Counted from the stretch's first letter, positions 54,331 through 63,341 are shown. The stretch is DNA of 64,000 nucleotides from an uncultured Flavobacterium sp. (GCF_951805225.1 NZ_OX638201.1:1860001-1924000); one strand, 5' to 3'. Program-made: numbers and translations. Notes: generated from the sequence alone by a model not told the origin.

Positions 54331-54525
54331 TTCCAGAAAAAGGAATAGATATTCTGAAAATTCTACATTCAAAAGTTACTATTTCTAAAAATTACTTCTC
54401 TTTTGATACCATAATCATAAATTACTTTATCGTTTCAGTTTAATCTTCATAAAATTAACATTCCTTCTCGTTTATTACTATATTTGATTCTGCTAAAAAC
54501 CAAGATTACATATACTAAATAAACT

Positions 54526-56973
54526 ATGAAATATTGTTACTGTTTTCTTCTATTGGTTTTTATTTCTGTTCCTTCTTTTTCACAATTACCTTCCTCGACA
54601 TCACAATATGATTTAAAGAAAAAGAGAGTCTTGATTCAGCTTTGTTCGATGTTTTTGTATGGAAAAAATCAGGGAAAAATTGATGAAGACAGTTCTGCCG
54701 TTTTAGCGGTAAAAGCTTATAATTTGCCTCTTTCGCTAAGTTATGACGAAGGTTTTAATGAATCTAAAGATGATGTTTTACCCGGATCTGAATTTATCGA
54801 AAAAGGAAATTTCAAAGCTGTAAACCAACTTTTAGAAAACTCAAAAAATACGGATAGAATTAAATTATTGCTTCAACTTGGAAGTTTTTATCTCTTTAAA
54901 CCGGGAACAAAACCGCAAGATCTTCAAAATGCTTTTTCGAATATAAAAGAAGCTCTCGAACTTAGTAATAAGCTCAAGATTCAAAAATGGCAAAATCAGA
55001 GTTTAACGCTTCTTGGGAAATATTACGCTCAGGCAAATAATCCAATTGAAAGTAAAAATTGTTTTGCAAAAGTTGTAGAGCAATGCAAAAAACAAAACGA
55101 TCAAAAAGCATTGGCTGACGCATTGTCAAACCAAGCTTTATATTTACCAAACCAAGATCCGCAAAAGGAAATTCTTTTAAATAAAGTTATAAAATTATAT
55201 ACGGATTTAGGCTTAGACGATAAAAAAATAGAAATGCACATGAGGCTTATCACTGTGCATTATTATACCGGAAATATTAAGCTTGCGCTTAAAGAATTTT
55301 ATCAAAATTTATATTACCAAAGGCAATACGGTTTTAAACATACACACTTTACCGAAGGCACAATATCCTACGTTGAACTTTTGCGCTACAACACAAAAAG
55401 TGCCTTGTATTATGCTCTAAAGAGTGTAAAAACAATGGAAACGATCAATGATTATAATTTTGCCGATATATTTTATCTCCGTTTTGGCAACGTATATCTT
55501 ACGCTTGGTCATTATGAAGAAGCGTTGGATTTGTATAAAAAAAGTGTAGAAGCCGGACATCAAAATATTAATAGCGGCGGTTTCTACAGAAGTTTTGTGA
55601 GTCTTGTTGCAGCACTTTTCTCCAGAGGAAAAACGACAGAAGCCATCAATTATATCAATACGATTGTACTGAAATATCCGCCAACAGATGTTTTTGATAA
55701 AATGATTGTCAATAATGTGAGAGCCGTTTGCTATGAACGCTTAAAAAATTATGCGTTGGCAGAAACCTATTTTAAAGAAATGGATCTCAACGCACAAAAA
55801 CTTACAGGTCCTGAAACGTTGCTTGATGTATTAAATTCATACTCATCAATGACAGCTTTTTATGCGCACAGACACAGACCTTTGGAAGCTAAATTTTATG
55901 CTGACAAGATCCTGACACTTTCAAAAGCTTATAAACGAAATTACACTTCTGAGAATCTTGAGCTGTCTATGTCTGTAATCGATTCTTTAAATGGCAATTA
56001 CCAAGGCGCATTGAAGCATTTTCAGATTTATAAAAAACTAAACGATTCTTTGGTTGATTTTTCGAAAAACAAACAAATCGAAGAACTTAAAATTCAATAT
56101 GAAACGCTGAATAAAGAACAAAAAATCAACTTTTTGAACAATCAGTCTTCGTTACAAAAAAGCGAATTGCGAAAATCAAAACTGCTGAATAATCTTTCGA
56201 TCTGGAGTTTGATTTTATTGTCAATTACAATTGGTTTGCTTTATAACCGTTACCGATTAAAGAAACGAAATCACGCTAAACTTGAGCTTAAAGAGAAAGA
56301 AATTAAACTGAAAAACACGAATCTTAGGCATTTATTGCATGAAAAAGAATGGCTTTTGAAGGAAATTCACCATCGTGTAAAAAACAATCTTCAAACGGTT
56401 ATCAGTCTTTTGAATTCACAATCGGCATATTTGGACAATGATATGGCGTTATCAGCGATAAAAAATAGTCAACACAGGATTCATTCGATGTCATTAATTC
56501 ATCAGAAACTTTATAATTCTGAGAATATTTCGACGATAAATATGCCTAATTATATTCGGGAATTAATTGAATATTTGAGAGAATCGTTTAATCTTGGACA
56601 AAGAATACGTTTCGAAATTAAAGTAGATTCTTTAGAATTAGATGTTGCACAGGCAATTCCGATAGGACTTATTTTAAATGAAGCGATTACCAATTCGATC
56701 AAATATGCTTTTCCGGACGATCGCAGCGGAATGATTTATGTAACGCTCGAAGCGACCTCAGAAAACTATTATTTATTGACAATTCTGGACAATGGAGTTG
56801 GAATCGACGCTGACTTTTCTTCAAAGAAAATCAACTCTTTTGGTTTAAGTCTGATCAAAGGATTAAGTGCAGATCTTGATGCCAAATTCACAATGGAAAA
56901 CCATAATGGAACGGTTTTGAAAATTGAGTTTTTGGCTGAACTTCCTATTTCTAAAAAAGAGTTGGAAATCTAG
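54526..56973 (+). CDS. TPR-containing sensor histidine kinase (HisKA_2 type), orphan
   Basis: This 815-residue protein has a signal peptide (LLVFISVPSFSQ, about 1-20), a long periplasmic TPR-like region (about 90-520), a membrane helix (SIWSLILLSITIGLLYNRY, about 557-576), a coiled coil and the kinase core. HisKA_2 has the phosphoacceptor H615 in LKEIHHRVKNNLQTVISLL. The ATPase domain has LNEAITNSIKYAFP (N box), DNGVGID and NSFGLSLIKGL (G boxes). HisKA_2 kinases often phosphorylate partners encoded elsewhere. No response regulator is in the window. The domain order matches a large group of Bacteroidota hybrid-like TPR kinases. Confidence 0.92.
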   Translation: MKYCYCFLLLVFISVPSFSQLPSSTSQYDLKKKRVLIQLCSMFLYGKNQGKIDEDSSAVLAVKAYNLPLSLSYDEGFNESKDDVLPGSEFIEKGNFKAVNQLLENSKNTDRIKLLLQLGSFYLFKPGTKPQDLQNAFSNIKEALELSNKLKIQKWQNQSLTLLGKYYAQANNPIESKNCFAKVVEQCKKQNDQKALADALSNQALYLPNQDPQKEILLNKVIKLYTDLGLDDKKIEMHMRLITVHYYTGNIKLALKEFYQNLYYQRQYGFKHTHFTEGTISYVELLRYNTKSALYYALKSVKTMETINDYNFADIFYLRFGNVYLTLGHYEEALDLYKKSVEAGHQNINSGGFYRSFVSLVAALFSRGKTTEAINYINTIVLKYPPTDVFDKMIVNNVRAVCYERLKNYALAETYFKEMDLNAQKLTGPETLLDVLNSYSSMTAFYAHRHRPLEAKFYADKILTLSKAYKRNYTSENLELSMSVIDSLNGNYQGALKHFQIYKKLNDSLVDFSKNKQIEELKIQYETLNKEQKINFLNNQSSLQKSELRKSKLLNNLSIWSLILLSITIGLLYNRYRLKKRNHAKLELKEKEIKLKNTNLRHLLHEKEWLLKEIHHRVKNNLQTVISLLNSQSAYLDNDMALSAIKNSQHRIHSMSLIHQKLYNSENISTINMPNYIRELIEYLRESFNLGQRIRFEIKVDSLELDVAQAIPIGLILNEAITNSIKYAFPDDRSGMIYVTLEATSENYYLLTILDNGVGIDADFSSKKINSFGLSLIKGLSADLDAKFTMENHNGTVLKIEFLAELPISKKELEI

Positions 56974-56990
56974 TGTAAACTCAAATTTTT

Positions 56991-57121
56991 AAACACATAG
57001 AAACATAGCTTAACAAATCGAATAAGGCGTTTCACTTGAAATAAAACGCATAGCTATGTGTATTAAAACCAAGTGAAACGCCTTTTTTAAGTAAACAAAA
57101 GCTATGTTTCTATGTGTTAAA
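56991..57121. repeat. aacacatag-family element, full copy 1
   Basis: aaacacatagaaacatagct at the left pairs with agctatgtttctatgtgtta at the right. Inside, aaggcgtttcacttgaaata pairs with aagtgaaacgcctttttt. It is almost identical over its full length to the element at 60352-60482. It lies between convergent genes. Confidence 0.85.
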
Positions 57122-57222
57122 TTATTTTTTGCTTTTATAATTTAAACTAACCACCAATTCCAAAGAATGACCTTTGAAATTGGTGTAATTAGTTCTAATA
57201 AAAAACCCTTTATTTTTAAAAT

Positions 57223-58068
57223 TTAAGCTTCAAAATCTGTCGAAAAAGTAAAGTCTTTATTTGCTTCGATTTCATTTTTTAAAGAATCAATTTTATAGTT
57301 TGCAAATTGATACGCATCAGATCCTGTTAATAAGTGAAGTGGCGGTTGTGGCCATTTTGTAACTTCAATAATTAATGCCGCTACTTTTTCAGGATCGCCC
57401 AATTGTTTCCCCGGAAGATCTTCCTGATGAGAACGCACTGCATCACGAATTTCCTGATAAGCTTCGATTGGTTCCGAAGATGTAATCAATGAACTGCTGT
57501 TTAGAAAATTAGTACGCACATAACCCGGTTCAATAAGTGTTACCTTGATGCCGAAAGGTTTAACCTCTTGCACAAGTGCTTCGGAAATGGCTTCTACGGC
57601 AAACTTTGTACTACAATATATTCCCCAACCGGCGCCGGCAAGTAATCCAAATACGGAAGAAAGATTTATAATATGTCCGAATTTTGCAGCTCTCATATGT
57701 GGCAAAATTGCTCTTGTAACATTTAGCAATCCAAATACATTGACGTCAAAATTGGCACGAACTTCCGCATCAGAACTTTCTTCGATTCCGCCTATTAATC
57801 CATATCCGGCATTATTTACCAAATATTCAATAGATTCAAATTTTGCCAAAGTATCTTTTACAGCCTGTTTTACGCTTAATTCGTCGACCAAATTTACTTC
57901 AAGCGGAAGAAAATTTTCCGATGAAATTCCGACTGCTTTTTTTAGCGATTCTGCATTTCTTGCTGTTGCGGCTACATTATATCCTTGTGCCAATAATTGT
58001 TTGACCAAAATAAGTCCAATTCCTTGGGATGTTCCGGTTATAAACCACGTTTTATCTTGATTTTTCAT
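57223..58068 (-). CDS. Short-chain dehydrogenase/reductase (SDR)
   Basis: The ATG at 58068 (MKNQDKTWFITGTSQGIGLI) gives 281 residues; an ATG at 58098 is less likely. SDR motifs are TGTSQGIGLILVKQLL, ATARNAESLKKAVG, NNAGYGLIGGIEES, catalytic Ser in NLSSVFGLLAGAG and Tyr-Lys in YCSTKFAVE. It is 45 bp after the metallo-beta-lactamase-fold gene on the same strand, so the two are probably co-transcribed with the alpha/beta hydrolase upstream. The substrate is unknown. Confidence 0.9.
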   Translation of the reverse strand: MKNQDKTWFITGTSQGIGLILVKQLLAQGYNVAATARNAESLKKAVGISSENFLPLEVNLVDELSVKQAVKDTLAKFESIEYLVNNAGYGLIGGIEESSDAEVRANFDVNVFGLLNVTRAILPHMRAAKFGHIINLSSVFGLLAGAGWGIYCSTKFAVEAISEALVQEVKPFGIKVTLIEPGYVRTNFLNSSSLITSSEPIEAYQEIRDAVRSHQEDLPGKQLGDPEKVAALIIEVTKWPQPPLHLLTGSDAYQFANYKIDSLKNEIEANKDFTFSTDFEA

Positions 58069-58113
58069 AATCTCTTTATTATGTTTATTATTCCTCATTT
58101 ACAAAACGGAAAC

Positions 58114-59133
58114 TTATTTTTTCCCATTTTCTTTAATGTCTTTATAAGCATTTGGAACATTGAAATTAAAATGAAGCCAATTAAAAAGTTCGTATCCTTT
58201 ATCAAATTCCTTCATTGTTACGGCAGCTTTTGTCTGCTCTAATGTGAGTCCTTTTTTAACTGCATTTTCGACATTTGTTTTTAATGCCTCGACATAATCA
58301 ATTGTATATTTTATTCCGGCTTTATTGGTAACGCGACCATGACCTGGAACGACAATATCTTTATCGCCAATCATATTATAGATTTTGTTCAAATTGTTTA
58401 CGGGTTCCAGAAAATAACCGTCAAACAACCACGGAATAGTTGGACTTTCGGCAATAAAAGGATTTCCTGCCCACAATACATTTCCCGAAGCCGATTTTAA
58501 ATACACAAATAAATCTGCCGGAGATTGTGCCGTTCCTACGTTTATAACCTCAACGATATTGCCTTTTCCCATATCAATTTTCATGGTTTCGTTGATTGGA
58601 ATTGTAATATCGGCGGGACGATAAACGCTCTCTTCGATTCCTCTTCCTTTACCAAAAAGCATAATCATAAACTGCTTGATATTGTCGTAATTTTTAGAAA
58701 GATTGTCTTTGCAGAATTCGTTTTGAATGACAATAGTTTCTTTTGGAAGTAAATAATTTCCAAAGCAATGATCGCCGTGATCGCTCGTATTTATAGCGTA
58801 TACAATTGGTTTATCACTCACGCTTCTGATTAATTTATAAAGCTGGTCGTATAGTCTTTTGCTTAACATGGTTTCGATAAGTAAAATGCCTTTCTCTCCA
58901 ACAATAAATCCTGCCGAAGTTGCTTGTGCAATACCTTTTGAAGTTTCGACTTCGGCAGTTTCAGGCGCTACTGAATAAACGTTTTCTGCTATTTTATGTA
59001 ATTTCAAAGTCACTTTATTCGCATCCCAAATCGGGACATGATCCGGCATTGGAAATTGCGCATAAGCGATAGTATTACAAAGGAAAAACAAGATAACAAA
59101 TGCAAATCCTGAAAGAATGTTTTTAGTTTTCAT
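58114..59133 (-). CDS. Secreted metallo-beta-lactamase-fold protein with altered metal site
   Basis: The 339-residue protein has a signal peptide (ILFFLCNTIAYAQ, cleavage near 26). The metal loop usually HxHxDH reads S117-D-H119-G-D121-H122 (NTSDHGDHCFGN). The next ligand, usually His in a G-x-A-H context, is Gln: GTAQSPADLFVYL (Q203). The last, VPGHGRVT (H265), is intact. Two of three Zn1 ligands are therefore replaced, while the Zn2 set (D121, H122, H265) remains. It may bind a single metal. Neighbours are an SDR and a lipoprotein alpha/beta hydrolase. The function is unknown. Confidence 0.88.
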   Translation of the reverse strand: MKTKNILSGFAFVILFFLCNTIAYAQFPMPDHVPIWDANKVTLKLHKIAENVYSVAPETAEVETSKGIAQATSAGFIVGEKGILLIETMLSKRLYDQLYKLIRSVSDKPIVYAINTSDHGDHCFGNYLLPKETIVIQNEFCKDNLSKNYDNIKQFMIMLFGKGRGIEESVYRPADITIPINETMKIDMGKGNIVEVINVGTAQSPADLFVYLKSASGNVLWAGNPFIAESPTIPWLFDGYFLEPVNNLNKIYNMIGDKDIVVPGHGRVTNKAGIKYTIDYVEALKTNVENAVKKGLTLEQTKAAVTMKEFDKGYELFNWLHFNFNVPNAYKDIKENGKK

Positions 59134-59157
59134 GATGTTTATTTTATTCTGATAAAG

Positions 59158-60171
59158 TTATTTTGCTAGAAAAAAGGCCAATAAATCTTTTTGAACCTGA
59201 GCTGTATTTTCCTGAACTAACCAATGTCCTGAACCTGCAATTTTTGACTCGGTTACATTCTCTGCAACTAATTTTGAATGATCTTTCAGGAATGCTGCTG
59301 CAAAATATTCTCCACCCATCGCTAGTAAAGGCATTTTAAGTTTTGTTTTCATAAAAATCAAATTGTCTTTTCCGTCTTGCGGAAAGTTTCCAAACCATTT
59401 AAAACTTGATTTTGCTGCATCTTTTACTGCGTATGCTCTAACAAATTCTGCAGTTTCTTCTGGTGTAAAAGGATCTTTTACGTGTCCAACCATTGGCCAG
59501 AAATTAGTCAAAAACTCTTTTTCTTTTCCTTTAACAATATCTCCCGAAGCTGGCCAAGCAAAAAATCCAAACCACCACGCAGAAGCCGAAACTTGTGACC
59601 AAACTGGCTCAATTCCAGGAAGTAAAGCATCCATTAAAGCTATTTTTTTTACTTCGCTTCCATATTGTGCTGCATACGCATAAGCGACCATTAATCCGAT
59701 GTCGTGACCTGCAAGATTAATATTTGTGTAGCCTAATTTTTTAACCAATTCGTGAATATCGGTTGCCATTGTTTTTTTGTCATAACCACCTTCCGGTTTG
59801 TCTGACTCTCCTACTCCTCTTAAATCTGGCGCAATAACTGTAAAGTGTTTCGAAAGTTCCGGAAGCAGGCGATTCCACATGTACCAGTTTTGACCAAAAC
59901 CATGAACTAATACTAATGGATCGCCTTTTCCTCCAATTACATAATGAATTTTTACGCCGTTTACCAAAGCGGTTTCGTGTTTAAAATTTGCCGGCGGATC
60001 TGCTGGTTTCGCAACTGCTGAATCTGTTGTTGTAGTTGCTTCTTCGGAAACGGCTTTTGTAGATTCTTCTTTTTTATTGCATGATGCAAATGATAAAAAA
60101 CTGATTATTAACAAGCCAAAGATTCCTTTTGAAGTTTTTGACCATAAATTTTGGTTAGAAATTGATTTCAT
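59158..60171 (-). CDS. Lipoprotein alpha/beta hydrolase (epoxide hydrolase/dehalogenase-like)
   Basis: This 337-residue protein has a lipoprotein signal (FLSFASC, C31) and a Ser/Thr/Ala-rich linker (about 33-60). The alpha/beta hydrolase core follows: LVLVHGFGQNWYMWN (HG oxyanion), DLRGVGESDKP, nucleophile Asp157 in LAGHDIGLMVAY and catalytic His in AGSGHWLVQE. An Asp nucleophile points to epoxide hydrolase or haloalkane dehalogenase-like enzymes, not esterases. It precedes the MBL-fold gene by 24 bp, so an SDR-MBL-hydrolase operon is likely. Confidence 0.9.
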   Translation of the reverse strand: MKSISNQNLWSKTSKGIFGLLIISFLSFASCNKKEESTKAVSEEATTTTDSAVAKPADPPANFKHETALVNGVKIHYVIGGKGDPLVLVHGFGQNWYMWNRLLPELSKHFTVIAPDLRGVGESDKPEGGYDKKTMATDIHELVKKLGYTNINLAGHDIGLMVAYAYAAQYGSEVKKIALMDALLPGIEPVWSQVSASAWWFGFFAWPASGDIVKGKEKEFLTNFWPMVGHVKDPFTPEETAEFVRAYAVKDAAKSSFKWFGNFPQDGKDNLIFMKTKLKMPLLAMGGEYFAAAFLKDHSKLVAENVTESKIAGSGHWLVQENTAQVQKDLLAFFLAK

Positions 60172-60351
60172 GATTTTCTATTTAAAAAGTTATTAAATGC
60201 TTACTAATAGGCTAGAATTGTGCCTAAGACATCAAACCTTTTAAATACAAGGATTTACATATTTTTAAGAAAGCTGAAAAAGTTGTATTTCGTTATCATT
60301 TGAAAAACATTGACGATATAACACTAAAATTGAACTCTTCACACGCAATTT

Positions 60352-60482
60352 TTAACACATATAAACATAGCTAAACAAATCGTATAAGGCGTTTCACTCT
60401 AAATAAAACGCATAGCTATGTGCGTTAAAACCAAATGAAACGCCTTTTTTAAGTAAACAAAAGCTATGTCTCTATGTGTTAA
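60352..60482. repeat. aacacatag-family element, full copy 2
   Basis: Its arms (ttaacacatataaacatagc with gctatgtctctatgtgttaa) and core (aaggcgtttcactctaaata with aaatgaaacgcctttttt) match copy 1 at 56991 with few changes. It lies in the gap between divergent genes. The rest of that gap (60172-60351) is AT-rich, with nothing recognised. Confidence 0.85.
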
Positions 60483-60596
60483 AATTACGCGCGACAGATT
60501 CTTTTCTCTTTGAATAGGCTAAATTTTATAACTTTATCGTTCTCTAATAAAGCTTACGAAGCTTTTGACTTAATCTCCGGACAAAACAATCTCAAA

Positions 60597-61160
60597 ATGG
60601 AAATCGACACTATTCTAGACGAAATATTTAAATTACCGGAAGAATCAAAAACTGCATTAAAACGAAATATTACTCAGATAAAATATCCAAAAGGACATAT
60701 TCTTTTAAATGCAGGAAAAGTGGAGTCGAATATCTATTTTATAAAAAAAGGAATCGTTCGGGCTTATGTAAATCAGAATGATAATGAAGTTACTTTTTGG
60801 TTTGGAAAAGAAGGTCAAACGGTAATTTCGATGAAAAGCTACACGCAAGACGAAAAAGGATATGAAGATATTGAGCTTCTGGAAGATTGTGAACTTTATG
60901 AATTAAAGAAAGAAGATCTTCAGAAACTATTTGATTCTGATATTTATATTGCAAATTGGGGCAGAAAATTTGCCGAAATAGAACTTGTAAAAACGGAAGA
61001 ACGATTGATCTCACGTCAATTTAAAAACGCAACAGATCGTTATTTGGAATTGTTAACCAATCATCCTGAATTAATTAGAAGAATTCAATTGGGACATATC
61101 GCTTCTTATCTTGGAATTACACAAGTTAGTTTAAGCAGAATTAGAGCTGAGATTAAATAA
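60597..61160 (+). CDS. Crp/Fnr-family transcriptional regulator
   Basis: The preferred start is ATG 60597 (MEIDTILDEIFKLPEESK), which gives 187 residues; a TTG at 60510 would add 29. It has a cNMP-type sensing barrel (YPKGHILLNAGKVESNIYFI, RAYVNQNDNEVTFWFGKEGQ) and a C-terminal HTH (HIASYLGITQVSLSRIRAEI). It is of the short Bacteroidota type without obvious cAMP contacts. It sits 73 bp upstream of the SMR gene, its likely partner. Confidence 0.88.
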   Translation: MEIDTILDEIFKLPEESKTALKRNITQIKYPKGHILLNAGKVESNIYFIKKGIVRAYVNQNDNEVTFWFGKEGQTVISMKSYTQDEKGYEDIELLEDCELYELKKEDLQKLFDSDIYIANWGRKFAEIELVKTEERLISRQFKNATDRYLELLTNHPELIRRIQLGHIASYLGITQVSLSRIRAEIK

Positions 61161-61233
61161 TTTCATTTTTTATCATTTGTTAAATTTTATTTGCTTCAGG
61201 AAAAGGAACTTTGCAACATAAAATTTTAACAAT

Positions 61234-61560
61234 ATGAACTGGATTATTCTAATTATTGCGGGACTTTTTGAAGTCTCCTTTGCAACTTGTCTTGGAAAAG
61301 CAAAAGAAGCTGTTGGTACAGATGCTTATTTATGGTACACAGGATTTTTTATATCACTAACCGTAAGTATGTTACTACTTATTAAAGCAACTGAAACTTT
61401 ACCTATTGGAACTGCTTATGCGGTCTGGACAGGAATTGGCGCAGTGGGAACGGTATTAATGGGAATCTTTGTTTTTAAGGAACCTGTAGATTTTTGGAGA
61501 TTGTTTTTTCTTGCAGCATTAGTTGGTTCAATCATTGGACTTAAAGCTGTTTCTCATTAA
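61234..61560 (+). CDS. Small multidrug resistance (SMR) family transporter
   Basis: This 108-residue protein has four membrane helices and SMR motifs: WIILIIAGLFEVSFATCLGK (E13 in AGLFEV, the conserved proton/drug-binding Glu), TLPIGTAYAVWTGIGAVGTV (the YAVW motif) and GIFVFKEPVDFWR. The GxFEVxxA segment is close to the Gdx/SugE subgroup, which exports guanidinium-type cations, but EmrE-like function is not excluded. It follows a Crp/Fnr regulator and ends before a strong terminator. Confidence 0.92.
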   Translation: MNWIILIIAGLFEVSFATCLGKAKEAVGTDAYLWYTGFFISLTVSMLLLIKATETLPIGTAYAVWTGIGAVGTVLMGIFVFKEPVDFWRLFFLAALVGSIIGLKAVSH

Positions 61561-61631
61561 GAATGTTCATTTTTTAGTTTTATTTCTTTCGCTTAAGCGG
61601 AAGTTTTAAAGCAAAATCAAGATATTTATTT

Positions 61632-61664
61632 AAAGCTCAATTCATCTGAATTGGGCTTTTTTTA
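61632..61664 (+). terminator. Terminator after the SMR gene
   Basis: aaagctcaattca pairs with tgaattgggcttt (one G-T pair) around a 2-base loop and is followed by a long T run. Confidence 0.85.
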
Positions 61665-61747
61665 TTTCTTAATTCTCTATTCTCGAAATGTCGTTTTATT
61701 GGTACAATACAAAAAACCATGGAGTTATAAAAATTAAGGATGTATTT

Positions 61748-61894
61748 AACCGCAAAGTTCACAAAGTTTTTTATGCATATCGGATTTTATAAAAACACAA
61801 AGTTCGCAAAGCTTTGTGTTGATCTAGCTTTGCGAACTTTGTGTGTTCTATTTGCGAAAAGTAAAATTAAATCTTAGCGAACTTTGCGTTTAAA
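61748..61894. repeat. Composite palindromic element with ttcgcaaa arms, copy 2
   Basis: aaccgcaaagttcacaaag, aaagttcgcaaagctttgtg, tgatctagctttgcgaactt and aagtaaaattaaatcttagc follow the same order as at 32952-33072. The palindromic core is nearly perfect. It occupies most of the 471-bp gap before ribB. Confidence 0.8.
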
Positions 61895-61991
61895 ATGGTT
61901 ATTCAATACAAACTATTTTATGTTTCTCCACAGATTTTTGTATTGATCCGTTTTATTGACCTATGTCAAACTTTTCTATCTAAAACACTTA

Positions 61992-61999
61992 TAGATTTG
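61992..61999 (+). promoter_or_regulatory. Candidate -7 element of ribB
   Basis: TAGATTTG matches TAnnTTTG, 32 bp before the ribB start. No TTG lies at the usual distance. I see no FMN riboswitch upstream. Confidence 0.35.
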
Positions 62000-62031
62000 C
62001 TGTTCAAAAATCTTAATATACTTGAATTAAA

Positions 62032-62694
62032 ATGATAAGTACAGAAATAAGTCCGTTGACAAAATTTGGAACAACTAGCCAGGTACGTGTAGAAAATGCA
62101 TTAAAACATCTTCAAAACGGAAAAGGAATTCTACTAACGGATGATGAAAACAGAGAAAATGAAGGAGATTTAATTTTTGCTGCACAACATATAAATGTTC
62201 CTGATATGGCAATGATGATCAGAGAATGCAGCGGTATTGTCTGTCTTTGTCTTACGAATGAAAAAGCAGATCAATTGAATCTACCTTATATGGTAAAAGA
62301 AAATACAAGTCATTTTCAAACTCCGTTTACGGTTACAATTGAAGCCAAAGAAGGTGTTACAACCGGCGTTTCGGCAACGGACCGAATTACAACTATCAAA
62401 ACTGCTTGTGCTACAAATGCATTGCCTGAAGATTTATCAAGACCTGGACATGTTTTCCCTTTGCGCGCTAAAGAAAATGGTGTTCTGGAAAGAAACGGAC
62501 ACACTGAAGGAAGTATTGATTTAATGAAACTTGCAAATTTAAAGCCTGAAGCTGTTCTTTGCGAATTAATGAATCCTGATGGCAGCATGGCTAAACTCGG
62601 CAGAATCATTAGTTTTGCAGAAGAAAATGAATTGGTAGTTTTATCTATAGAAGATATTATCTATTACCGCAAATTTGTTAGAGATTATAAATAA
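62032..62694 (+). CDS. ribB: 3,4-dihydroxy-2-butanone-4-phosphate synthase (RibB)
   Basis: This 220-residue protein is the monofunctional enzyme converting ribulose 5-phosphate to the four-carbon precursor of riboflavin. Signatures are LLTDDENRENEGDLIFAAQH (acidic substrate/metal loop, about 35-54), TGVSATDRITTIKTACAT, and RPGHVFPLRAKENG with NGHTEGSIDLMKLA (the catalytic His in HTEGS). The length is near that of E. coli RibB (217), with no GTP cyclohydrolase II domain. Bacteroidota usually encode a RibBA fusion, so this may be an extra copy. It is followed by a Crp/Fnr gene 3 bp on. Confidence 0.95.
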   Translation: MISTEISPLTKFGTTSQVRVENALKHLQNGKGILLTDDENRENEGDLIFAAQHINVPDMAMMIRECSGIVCLCLTNEKADQLNLPYMVKENTSHFQTPFTVTIEAKEGVTTGVSATDRITTIKTACATNALPEDLSRPGHVFPLRAKENGVLERNGHTEGSIDLMKLANLKPEAVLCELMNPDGSMAKLGRIISFAEENELVVLSIEDIIYYRKFVRDYK

Positions 62695-62697
62695 ACG

Positions 62698-63270
62698 ATG
62701 ATATACGAGCAACTTGGTAATTTTATAAAAAAAAGAATTCAGATTTCAGATGCCGATTTAAATACTATTCTTTCTTACTTTAAACCTCTAAAACAAAGTA
62801 AAAATGATCTTTTGCTTGCGCACGGTCAAACGAGTCAGAATACTTACTTTGTTGGAAAAGGCTGTTTGAGAATCTTTTTTATAAATGAAGACGGAAAAGA
62901 TGTAACTCGTTATATCGCTTTCGAAAATCAGCTTGCTACGGCTTTGGTGAGTTTTATAACAAAATTGCCTTCTTCAGAATATATTCAGGTGATTGAGAAA
63001 TCAGAGCTTTTGTATATCAGTCACGATGATTTTAATCATTTGATGAGTATTATCCCGCAATGGAGAGAATTCTATTGTTCGTATTTAGAAAGAGCATACG
63101 TTAATAATACCAACAGATTAATGTCATTCACCACAATGGATGCTTTAGAACGATACAATCAATTGCTGAAAATAAATCCGGCGATTGTAAAACGATTGCC
63201 GAATAAAGTAGTCGCTTCTTATATTAATATTTCGCAAGAAACTTTAAGCCGATTGAAATCTAAGAATTGA
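62698..63270 (+). CDS. Crp/Fnr-family transcriptional regulator next to ribB
   Basis: The 190-residue protein has a cNMP-binding-like domain (LLAHGQTSQNTYFVGKGCLR, DVTRYIAFENQLATALVSFI) and a degenerate C-terminal HTH (NKVVASYINISQETLSRLKS). Its start is 3 bp after the ribB stop, so the two are co-transcribed. This suggests that the regulator and riboflavin supply answer the same signal. It is a diverged relative of the Crp-type protein encoded at 60597. Confidence 0.9.
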   Translation: MIYEQLGNFIKKRIQISDADLNTILSYFKPLKQSKNDLLLAHGQTSQNTYFVGKGCLRIFFINEDGKDVTRYIAFENQLATALVSFITKLPSSEYIQVIEKSELLYISHDDFNHLMSIIPQWREFYCSYLERAYVNNTNRLMSFTTMDALERYNQLLKINPAIVKRLPNKVVASYINISQETLSRLKSKN

Positions 63271-63311
63271 GAATAAAAAAGCCTCTCAAAACTTATGTTT
63301 GTGCGATTTAA

Positions 63312-63341
63312 ACCCGACAGGTTTTTAAAACCTGTCGGGTT
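63312..63341. repeat. acccgacagg palindrome, copy 1
   Basis: aacccgacaggttt and aaacctgtcgggtt form a near-perfect hairpin. The same hairpin recurs at 63645-63676. It could end transcription from the Crp gene. Confidence 0.75.

Noticed and set aside
61900..62031. FMN riboswitch upstream of ribB
   Set aside because: The conserved RFN segments are not present; only a -7-like box is seen.
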